Assembly (NCBI GenBank): GCA_012295275.1
Contig: CM022679.1
Span: 15,873,342 to 15,937,341, forward strand
Direction of reading: 5' to 3'
DNA from: Chrysomallon squamiferum
Taxonomy: Eukaryota; Mollusca; Gastropoda; Neomphalida; Peltospiridae
DNA: 64,000 nucleotides
Made by a program: the position numbers and the translations under genes. Each line of letters begins with the position of its first letter. The first letter of the stretch is position 1. Below, one piece after another: positions 54,863-64,000 of the stretch. The notes under the pieces are model-generated. The model worked only from the letters and a program-made list of their open reading frames with translations. It ran no database searches and was not told where the DNA came from.

Positions 54863-57233
54863 CTTTGTCCATCAAAATTATGTTGTTACCTATATGGCTG
54901 CAAAACGTGACAGTTTGTGTTTGTAACATTTTATAAATCTTTAAGTTGATTATAAAATGTATCTTGCTTTTGATAAAATATGTAATTAAGTAAACGTCAG
55001 AATAGCAGCATTTGAACCTGGTTTATTTTTTAAAATGTAAGGTAAAACCGAGTTAATAAACAAAATGAAAATCATATAAAATGTTGTTAATAATAATAAT
55101 AATAATAATAGTAATAATGAATGAATGAACAAAAATAATGTTTCTAAAAATCCTAATAATTAATAATATTAATAACTATTTAAAAACATTCTTTATTTTA
55201 TAATAATGACAGAAAAATAATTTATGCAGAATCAGAATTACATAGATATATATATAATATACTTATACTATGTAAGTTATCTTTCAGTTTCCAGAAATCT
55301 CAAAAGCTTACGTAGTATTTTATAATGTCTCATATTTATTATAAAAAAACAAAATCTCAAAAATAAAATGTTTACTATTGATTATAAATTGATATTCTCA
55401 TTACTGTTTGAATTAACTGATAATTATCACTGAATGTAGCTGCTCAGTGAGTAGATACATCGCTCAGTGTGATCACTCAAATTGTAACACCTCCATATAA
55501 TTACTACACGTAATTACTAAGATTAATTACTGGCACGTAATTACTGAATCTGATTACCCAAATTATGATACCATCACGTAATTATTCATTATGAATACTC
55601 GAATATACTATCACGTCATTACTGAATTTGATTATTCAAATTAAGATATTTCTAAATAATTACTCAATGTGATTACTCAAATTACGATACTTGTACGTAA
55701 TTACTCAATGTGATTACTCAAATTGGGATATTTCTACGTAATTAATCAATGTTATTACTCAAATTACGATACTTTTACGTAATTACTCAATGTGATTACT
55801 CAAGTGCCTCGATAAAAATAGAAAATTGTTGACCTTATTATGTACAAATAAATTCTAAATTCAGCTCTGATATTATCTAACGTTGTTTGTATTTAATTGA
55901 ACAGATGTACGTATGTATATAAGTTTGTATGTGGGGTTTTTTTGTGTGTGTATGTGTATCTTTAAACAGCAGCAAATAAAACCAAAAACAACAAAGGCAA
56001 CATAGTGTGGACTCAATACCAATTCACCTGATACCTGTTACGATTTCATAGCTCCGAATAGCTTCCATCAGTCACTGATGTTAAATAATTTGGATTCATT
56101 CTCTCTACGACTAATTTGTGAGGTCAACAATTCAGTGACTTCTATCGATAACCACTCCTTAAATATATTTAAACCAGACTAGTTTATACGTGCTTATGAA
56201 TCAACACATTTAGTACAAAAGGCTTCAAATAAGAGTTTTCGTGCAATTAGAGAAAACCTATAAATAGCCACTTCATTAGCTACTCTAATCAGTGAAGAGT
56301 ACTTGTCTTCTATAATACATTCAGTATTCCACGACGTTCGTTAAACTGTGAGATGTGAGATGTGAGATGTGAGATTTGACACTGTCACCTGGGGTCAAAG
56401 TATCGTCACCTTACACGTAACGTCGTTATGAACTGTAGTGCGCACGCGCGCGCTTCTCTCGTTTACAAATTATGGTCCTCGTGCGTATTTTGGTGACTTG
56501 TAAATTGTACAATTCATATGGAATATTTGTTGTATCGGGATAGAGCCAAAGGTTACAGCAGATACAGACTGCATGTATTTGTTTTTGTTTATTGTAGAGT
56601 TTAATTTCATATCAGTTATATCAGTTCACTCCAATATATATGCAGGAAAACAATATTTGTAGGATTATTAAATGCAGATTTCTGTAATGTATTAATCCTA
56701 AGAGAAAAAACCTAAGGCTTGAATATATAACCATTATTATGTTCGTGGGAAAGTCAGGTACGAAAAAAAACAACAAAAAACTCAATTTTTGATTCAGTGT
56801 TTTATGTGTTTGTGTGATTTTTTTTTTTTTTTCATTGAGAAATAAAAATGAAAATGGAATATTTTGTGAATGCAGTTTGCATTATTCTACACGGTAGAAC
56901 ACAGCTATATAATACTTCTAAAAAAGAATACAATCAAATGAAGGGCATATATATATATATATATATTTATATATCTATGACAAATTATATAAGTCTGTAA
57001 TGAGCAAATACTATCTGGCAATAATTACACTAATTAATTTGAAAATTTTATTAACTCGTGACAATAATTAACACACTAAACATTGTTTATTTTACTGAAA
57101 CAGTGTAACTTTGCAAATTCAAAATTAGGTGCAAAATTAGGTGCAAATGGATAATAATATTTCTCTTTTTTCTTCAGAAGAAAACTGCAAAACTCTAATT
57201 TCTCAGAATTTGATTTTTTTAAATATTTCATTA

Positions 57234-57283
<50 letters not shown>

Positions 57284-57337
57284 TTATTATTTATTACTTC
57301 TACTACTACAACTATTACTAATACTAATACTTTTTTT

Positions 57338-57376
<39 letters not shown>

Positions 57377-58015
57377 TTATTGTTTCTAACACAGTGGATC
57401 AAGCTTTCCGTAGAGATTTATTATCAAAACCGCAAAGTGTTTTAACTCATCGAGCCCAAGTCAGTTACGGTCATAATAAAAAGCATCGAGACAGCTAATT
57501 TGATAAACTTTTAATGAACAAATTTTGAAATAATCTTGCAACAGTAATTGTTATTTTGGAAATTAATTTACTTGATAATAGTAATTAACAAAATAAAATA
57601 ATATTATTGTTTTATATAATATTCTTGTGCAATGCTATTGCCATTAAAATTTGGTGCAAATATTTTAAATTATGTCAACTGTATACATATATAGCAGTTC
57701 TAACAATGACGGCCATCAAAGGTTAGTTAAATATAAAAAGAACCAACCTTTTTATGACCTCTACTGGAACAGAAATAAAAATTGTTTTCCAACTTTAAGG
57801 GGGAAAAAATAATAAAAAATAAAATAAAATAAAATAAAATAAATAAAATATAGTAAAATAATTAATAAAGAAAAGCGGAAAGAGAGAAAGAAAAGAGATT
57901 AAGAAATAAAACAGATTATACGATAAATGAAGAAATGAAAGAAAGAAGGAAAACAAAATGAAGATATATATTAAGTAAAACAGAAAGACAAGATAAAGGA
58001 AAAATAGCAAATGCC

Positions 58016-58054
<39 letters not shown>

Positions 58055-58689
58055 AATAAACATGTAAATAAATAAATAAATACACAGGTAAATAATTGAA
58101 CAGATCAATGAAGCAATAGTATGATATAAAAGACTCAGTGTTGTTATGTATTCGAATCAAAACTATCAGTTTCATAAAATTTTAGCCTATTTTACGTACA
58201 TACTGAATTTTAATTTATATGATAACCGGAACATTCCAAGAACCATAACTGTGGAAGAAATATGTCTATACCCTCACTGACATATTCCGACCCATGTGAA
58301 TATGAACAATACAGAGACTACTCTAATTTAAAGTTTGCATCTTTAGCTGTCATCTGAAGTTTAACGTTCAGTGAAATTCGTTTATGTTATACCGACTTTT
58401 GATATGATCGCATTAAAAGTTCATGTTCACTTCGTTCTCGAGGCTTGCTTCAGTTTAATATATTAACATAAATTATGCTGCATATAACTTACCAGTAAAA
58501 TGTTGTGTGAAAACACCCTTAAATATTTCCTTCATTTGAATATAACCAATGTGAATTAATAAATAATACCACAGCATAAAAGTAAGAAATGGATTTCAGG
58601 ATATCAAAATCTTTTTCAAACTTGTGTTGAAAATCGCAAAGTTTATGAATGATTTGCATTTTAACTGTTTTGACTTCAGTTCCGAGTCG
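54176..58689. other. Tail-to-tail intergenic region between GC1 and GC2
   Basis: No gene is recognised. It is extremely AT-rich, with (ATT)n at 54809-54861 and 57234-57283, TTTA repeats near 57330-57378, AAAT/AAATA repeats near 57815-57850 and 58015-58080, and a degenerate tandem repeat of about 41 bp at 55460-55805. It must contain the 3' UTR and polyadenylation site of GC2. No strong TTTATT (AATAAA on minus) lies within 500 bp of 58690; TTTAAT (ATTAAA on minus) at 58454-58459 is a possible signal. Confidence 0.6.
55460..55805. repeat. Degenerate 41-bp tandem repeat, intergenic
   Basis: About eight to nine units resembling ATTACTCAAATTACGATACT plus TTTACGTAATTACTCAATGTG. Units are most regular at the right end and decay to the left. 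Confidence 0.88.
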
Positions 58690-59346
58690 CTAGAGTGTCT
58701 GATTGTCTGAAAACGTCACATTGTTCTGATGTCTGGAGGACGACGAATTGTTCACCTGACTTCCGTCTGACACCCGACCTTGAAAAATCCTCTCCTTCAA
58801 CACGACGTCGTTCTCGGCTACTTTGGGAACTGCCAAGTTAACGGCAGACGTCTTTGAGGAGAACGTCACTCTGTCGGAATCTCTCACGACGTCTGGACAG
58901 TCCTTTGAACTGTTCGATCCCGAGCCGTTGGCTTTGAGAATGGGGAGAAGACCGTTGTGAGCCGTCTTCACCTCACACCGCGACGTCTCCGGTTTGTACT
59001 CTGAAACGTTTATCACGCGCCGCGCGTGCGTGCTGATTGTCTCGGGGACTGATTTGGGGGCGACGGGGACGTCTACGACTTTAGGAGCGGGCGGCGACCG
59101 CTCCGACTTCGCGGTCAAGCACGATCGACTTCTAGCGAAGATGAGCGAAGGCCGAAGGTGCGGGTTGAAGGAATGATTGTTGAACGCGGCGATGCTCTTG
59201 ATGGGGTCGTGGAGACAGTTCTGATTGTCAAACGTCTCGGCTGGGTTATCCAGGTGAACGCCGCTGTCGTCAGAGTTTCGCGTTCTCTTCTCCCGAACTT
59301 TCTTGTCTTCACTCAGCAACCACCACGTGTGCATTTCACCTTTCCC
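58690..59346 (-). CDS. GC2 terminal exon: end of cyclase domain and long tail
   Basis: 657 nt. It begins [16 protein letters not shown], equivalent to GKGQKRTYFLVGED of GC1, and then encodes about 205 residues rich in S, N, P, V and K, ending [11 protein letters not shown]. The tail shares no obvious sequence with GC1 and lacks its PDZ-type end. Its base composition is clearly less AT-rich than the surroundings. Acceptor TCAG on the minus strand. Confidence 0.93.
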   Translation of the reverse strand, partial: GKGEMHTWWLLSEDKKVREKRTRNSDDSGVHLDNPAETFDNQNCLHDPIKSIAAFNNHSFNPHLRPSLIFARSRSCLTAKSERSPPAPKVVDVPVAPKSVPETISTHARRVINVSEYKPETSRCEVKTAHNGLLPILKANGSGSNSSKDCPDVVRDSDRVTFSSKTSAVNLAVPKVAENDVVLKERIFQGRVSDGSQVNNSSSSRHQNNVTFSDNQTL

Positions 59347-59848
59347 CTGAAAACACAGAAATATACTGCTTCCTGCTTATCATTATTTTTTATTTATTTA
59401 TTTTTATTTTTATTTTCTCTTAAATTATTTTATTTTATTTGTTTTCTTTGTTTATTTATTTATTTATTATTATTATCTTTTTTTTTCTTTCTAAAGTATA
59501 AGAAAAAAGAAAGTATAATAGTATCAGTATACAAAGATCGCAAGATAACTACATACTCCATAACTATTAGTCTCTCATTCTTGTAATTATTCTTACGTAA
59601 TGTTATTATATATATATATATATATTATGGTTTACTTTCTTTTTCTTTTTCTTTGTGTATAATTTAGTCGTTAAGTGAAAATATTAAAAATTATGTCTAC
59701 AAAGAGTTAGTATAAAAAAGATAACCGACTTAAAAAATAACTGTAATGTAAGCTATTCTTTCCAAACAATTTTATTTACGTTGTTGCTTAACAAACTACT
59801 TGGTGTAATGATTTAACTACTTGCTGTTTGTTCTATTAATGTAATACA

Positions 59849-59891
<43 letters not shown>

Positions 59892-60621
59892 CGGTGTTAA
59901 TTGTTTCTTACCTTCATTGATACGAGTCCTCGATATTCTAATTCATATCCACCCAGTTCATCGAGGATATCTTTAGTTCTTTGACTCACGTGTATTTTTA
60001 ACGCTGAAGGACAAAAAAAGGAAACATGATTTTTTAGTCATGAAAAATATGATTATGTCTTTCCACAACAGAAATATTTCTAACATTAAACGTAATGGTT
60101 ATTTTCTAATACTTGCGATTACTGATAACTAAATAAATATATTTATATATATATGTTTTAATAATATTCAAAAAATTTTTTTTTCGCATTTTTCTTTTTA
60201 TTTTCTTGTTTTTTCCGTTTCTTTAACCTTTTTGTTTTTCTTTATTTTTTATATTTCCATATTTATTTATTAACAGCGCATATATTATGGATTCAAAATG
60301 ATGACATGACACGGACATTTAAAATATGCCATGGTACTTGTAAATAAAATATAAATTTACAGCTTCTGTTAATATTTACCTTCTCCGTTAGACTCCATTC
60401 TTGACGACGTGTTGACGGTGTCACCAAACAGGCAGTAACGCGGCATTGTGAGACCAACAACACCAGCTACCACTGAGCCTACTCGGACAAAATTTAAATT
60501 AGATTTATAACTGTTAATATTAGTTTCAAAACCAATTCATTCAGTGGTTAGGGCAGTAAATGTCACTTACATAGAGTAGATGACAGTCAGTAAAATAGAT
60601 ATGAAAATCAGTGAAAACAAA

Positions 60622-60660
<39 letters not shown>

Positions 60661-60762
60661 ACTGATGTAAATACGATTTATAGCAAACCTTTGTCATTAG
60701 TGTTCTTGTTGGGTTTTTTTTGTATATTTGTTTTGTTGGATTTTTTGTTTTAAATTTTAAAC

Positions 60763-60832
<70 letters not shown>

Positions 60833-61738
60833 TTCTTTCTCTGCAATAATAATATATAGTAGTATTTTCAGCATAAACAGGACTTGTAGTAGCAACAGCA
60901 ACAGCAGCAGCAGTAGTAGTAGTTGTAGTGGTGGTGTGTATAGTGAAAATGATAACAATGGTTGTAGTAACTGTAGAAGTAACAACAGCAACATTTGTAG
61001 TAATAATAATAATAACAGTAATAGTAGTAGTATAACTACAACAGGATTATTTATTTATTTATTTATTTACTACTGCACAGAAACACTCACCGCTGTGAAG
61101 ACCAATCCTGAGTTTGATCACTGTTCGAGGTTTGTGACGTATTTTAAACTGTCGTATGGCGTTAAGCAAGGCCAGGGACATTGAGGCGATCTCGCCTGCA
61201 TGGTTGATGCCGTTTCGTTTGGGGAGACCACTCACAACCATGTAGGCATCCCCGATTGTCTCCACTTTGTACACGTCATAGTTCTTGATGATGGAGTCGA
61301 ACAAAGTGTACAAGTCGTTCAGAAGATCAACAACCTGAAATATGGAGAGCGCAGCTGTCGAATAAAAATATGTAATCACGGGTAATGATATAAATGAAAA
61401 AAATATTAGCGGTTTTTTTTTTATAGTGAGGTTGGATGTATAAAATACGTTTATCATCAGATATGGTATCGTATCAACAATAACATAATGAAGAACATTA
61501 TATTCCAAGCATTTTGCGTAACTGATTAATATAACAATAAGACAGTAACGTTGACTCAGTCCCTAGACATTTAAATTTATTTATTTTTATTTATTTATTT
61601 GTTTTTTAATTTAAATTTCATCGAAGGCGATGCCTAATTTTCTCTTTAGGACTTGATGGTCAAAGACTGAAAAGGATCTTAAGCCGGAAATGTATACCAG
61701 TTGAAGTATACAGCTTAAAAGAGTCTACGGGAGAAATG

Positions 61739-61826
<88 letters not shown>

Positions 61827-62017
61827 ACACAAATATATATACATACAAGTAAATCCTCTGAAATAAATTTAAATGTTAAAATAAGGTGTTAACTGTAAAG
61901 ATTTAATGTGTTACTTGTAAAGGTGTAAAATGTTACCAGAAAACAACACAACACCTCCCAAAAAACCAAAAACCAAAAAAAGAAACCTAAATAATAAATA
62001 CTAATGACAATGATTTG

Positions 62018-62052
<35 letters not shown>

Positions 62053-62919
62053 TTTGTATATTTTTAGTTATTTACGTTGCATGTTAATGTTAAAGTGTTA
62101 CCTGTAAAGGCGTGCTTTCAGCAGACAAGGCTGTGAATCCACAAATATCACTAAAATAAATAGTAACAAGATCAAAAGCTTCAGGGATTACTGGCTGCCC
62201 ACGAACAAGCTGAGCTGCAACAATCCTGTGTTAAATATAGATACACAAAATATAACAGATTTGTAACAACAGTGTATAAAAGACTGTATGTAACTATATG
62301 ATATACATATATAAATATGATACAAATATAACAGATATGTAACAACAATGTATAAAACACAGTATGTAACTATATGATATACATATATAAATATGATACA
62401 AATATATAACAGCAGTGTATAAAACTAAATATGTATCTATATAATATAAATATATAATGATTTTGTGCACAAAAATAAGAATATAAATATCTACAAATAC
62501 AAATTATATTAATAGTTCTGAAAACATTTTTATTATTTGCATATATATTTAATTCTTTCTTTGTTTTGATTTTATTTTCTGAACGAACTACTGTGTTTCA
62601 ATGAATGGATATAAATATTGTGTGTGCGGATGTGTGTGTGTATTGAAACACAATAGTTCATTCAGAAAACAAAATCGAAATAAAGAATTAAATATATATG
62701 CAAATAATGATTTTTTTCTGAATTATTTATATTGCCCAAACATAAAAAGGAGTTTGACATGTACTGTATAATCCGCTAAATCTTAGATATTATCTACAAA
62801 TTTTAATACCTTTATGCGTGCTATAAAATGATATTATTTAGAAACACCCATGTTTTAATGCAATATTTAAATACTAATATAAAATATACCCTAGGCCTGC
62901 AGACGTTCCCTGTTAATAT

Positions 62920-63001
<82 letters not shown>

Positions 63002-63014
63002 GTTTGTATATGTA

Positions 63015-63047
<33 letters not shown>

Positions 63048-64000
63048 GTAAAATCATGTATGTATATACGTATATATGTATATATAAGCTGTGTGTATAT
63101 GTTTTTGTTTATGTATTCCTCCTATGTTTCTATTTATCTGCCTCTTTTTAATCAACTCCATTTCTTTTTATCTCTCTTTATATTTATCTATCTGTTTGTC
63201 CGTCCCTCCGTCGTCCGTCTGTCTGTCTGTCTATCTCTCTCTCTGTCTATCTGTCTATCTCTCTCTCTGTCTGTCTGTCACATTTATAAAACGTTCATTT
63301 TGAAGTAGTTATTTATGTAAACCGATTATTACATAGAAAACTGCACAGAAAAACACGTACTTTGGTAACATGCGGTACAGCAACATTTCTGTTTTCTTCT
63401 TTTCTTCGGCCAGTTCCACTGTTCTTTCCAAAACAACAGCCTCGAGATTGTTAGCGTATCTCTCCATAATTATCATCATGTTGTCAAATATGTTAGATTT
63501 CCTGAGATAAAAAATATATAATTAACCAATTAAAACAAGAGATACTGTATACTATGTCAAGACTGGCTATACTACACTGTAGTATTTATGAGGAAAGAAT
63601 ATTCTATACTGTTGATAGTTCCAGATTTTGTACGAAAATTCAAACTAACATTTGTTTGATTCTTCAGTATTTTGAGTAATATATTGATGATGTGCTTTCC
63701 CTAACGGGGATATATTCTTTCAAAGCTGGTGTCATTTTATTTTAAAAGCCAAAATTAATGATTTGCAATTTAATGCAAAAGATGTCGGCGATGTTAATAA
63801 AGTATTTAATTTAGAATTATATCAGAACAGTTTTTTGTATATATATAAGTGTGCATGTGTTTTTGTACATAATTTATTCTTACTTTTATTTAAATATACT
63901 TACATGCCTTTCTGCATAGGTCTGAGTCGCTTGCGCACTGTTTTCAGGTCAGGTCGCAGTTCGGGGTCTTCTTGCCAGCAGTCCTGAATGACGTCAATGA
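58690..64000 (-). CDS. GC2: receptor guanylate cyclase paralogue, 3' part (partial)
   Basis: Exons on the minus strand, from the 5' side: 63904-64000 (cut by the window), 63361-63501, 62102-62225, 61091-61334, 60380-60478, 59912-60003, 58690-59346. They join in one frame to 483 residues plus stop: end of the kinase homology domain, coiled coil, complete cyclase domain and a tail of about 205 residues. Motifs [17 protein letters not shown] and [13 protein letters not shown] keep the metal-, guanine- and transition-state residues, so the enzyme should be active. It is a close paralogue of GC1. Its N-terminal receptor half should continue beyond 64000; whether it is a membrane receptor is inferred from the kinase homology segment. 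Confidence 0.94.
59852..59890. repeat. (GT)n microsatellite in GC2
   Basis: Pure GT tract of about 39 nt, 20 nt from the GC2 exon at 59912. Confidence 0.93.
59912..60003 (-). CDS. GC2 exon, end of cyclase domain
   Basis: 92 nt, equal to GC1 exon 19. Encodes [19 protein letters not shown] and [12 protein letters not shown]. Minus-strand acceptor TTCAG, donor GTAAGA. Confidence 0.95.
60380..60478 (-). CDS. GC2 exon, cyclase catalytic core
   Basis: 99 nt, equal to GC1 exon 18. Encodes [19 protein letters not shown] then [13 protein letters not shown], with catalytic Asn and Arg present. GC1 has GPCCSGVVG here where GC2 has GSVVAGVVG. Acceptor GTAG, donor GTAAAT. Confidence 0.95.
60763..60832. 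repeat. (ATT)n microsatellite in GC2 intron
   Basis: Pure ATT tract of about 70 nt. Mixed AGC/AGT/AAC trinucleotides follow at 60885-61040; open frames across it are artefacts. Confidence 0.95.
61091..61334 (-). CDS. GC2 exon, cyclase catalytic core
   Basis: 244 nt, equal to GC1 exon 17. Encodes [53 protein letters not shown] and LRIGLHS. Acceptor TTCAG, donor GTGAGT. Confidence 0.96.
61742..61822. repeat. (GA)n microsatellite in GC2 intron
   Basis: Pure GA tract of about 81 nt (CT on the GC2 sense strand). Confidence 0.96.
62102..62225 (-). CDS. GC2 exon, start of cyclase domain
   Basis: 124 nt, equal to GC1 exon 16. Encodes [38 protein letters not shown]. The aspartate of FSD is metal-binding. 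Acceptor CACAG, donor GTAACA. Confidence 0.95.
62252..62455. repeat. About 75-bp tandem repeat in GC2 intron, nearly three copies
   Basis: Unit contains GTATGTAACTATATGATATA followed by CATATATAAATATGATACAA. Copies 1 and 2 are nearly identical; the third is shortened and diverged. Confidence 0.85.
62536..62704. repeat. Foldback inverted repeat in GC2 intron
   Basis: The left arm (62536-62602, starting TTTGCATATATATTTAATTC) and the right arm (62642-62704, ending GAATTAAATATATATGCAAA) are imperfect reverse complements of about 65 nt around a 39-nt GT-rich loop. Weaker complementarity continues about 25 nt outwards. It could be a small foldback element. Confidence 0.9.
62923..62997. repeat. (CT)n microsatellite in GC2 intron
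   Basis: Pure CT tract of about 75 nt followed by TG and TA repeats to about 63050. Confidence 0.96.
63361..63501 (-). CDS. GC2 exon, dimerisation coiled coil
   Basis: 141 nt, equal to GC1 exon 15. Encodes [40 protein letters not shown]. Acceptor CTCAG, donor GTACGT. Confidence 0.94.
63904..64000 (-). CDS. GC2 exon, end of kinase homology domain (cut by window)
   Basis: The visible 97 nt encode [19 protein letters not shown] and RLRPMQKG, the kinase subdomain XI pattern, as in GC1 exon 14. Donor GTAAGT, phase 2, as in GC1. The 5' part lies outside the window. Confidence 0.92.

Noticed and set aside
58994-59586. Plus-strand frames opposite the GC2 terminal exon
   Set aside because: They are antisense to a coding exon supported by phase, splice site and homology.

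Overview
The window is nuclear DNA of an invertebrate animal. It is very AT-rich, crowded with simple repeats, and carries multi-exon genes with GT-AG introns. A lophotrochozoan, perhaps a mollusc, is my guess from the repeat-rich, moderate-intron style and the receptor family; nothing in the sequence proves the taxon.

Two protein genes are supported. GC1 (+ strand, 32277-53799, 20 coding exons) encodes a complete receptor guanylate cyclase of about 1200 residues: signal peptide, ANF/natriuretic-peptide-receptor-type ligand-binding ectodomain, one membrane span, pseudokinase (kinase homology) domain, dimerisation coiled coil, class III cyclase domain and a long C-terminal tail. I rebuilt the exons by hand; all 19 junctions keep one open frame. 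GC2 (- strand, 58690 to beyond 64000) is the 3' part of a paralogue: end of the pseudokinase domain, coiled coil, complete cyclase domain and a different, longer tail. The genes converge tail to tail across about 4.9 kb. The five exons they share completely have identical lengths (141, 124, 244, 99, 92 nt). Both keep the catalytic residues, so both probably make cGMP in response to extracellular ligands, presumably peptides.

Layout: 1-32 kb has no recognisable gene. It holds long (GA)n, (CA)n, (AAT)n and (ATAC)n tracts, a dispersed repeat present twice (3.57 and 9.22 kb), and three tandem arrays: 51-bp units at 16.5 kb, 46-bp units at 17.4 kb, and 13-bp higher-order units at 18.7-20.2 kb. 32.0-53.8 kb is GC1; its introns hold a 46-bp minisatellite, an identical 144-bp direct repeat flanking a Tigger/pogo-like relic, a (GA)n tract of about 313 nt and an inverted copy of an element also found at 24.7 kb. 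53.8-58.7 kb is the intergenic tail-to-tail region. 58.7-64 kb is GC2.

The most unusual signal is that the 46-bp minisatellite unit in GC1 intron 1 is the exon 1/intron 1 junction itself: the last 24 coding bases plus the 5' splice site. The array therefore offers many extra donor sites. The same unit forms a second array, in opposite orientation, 15 kb upstream.
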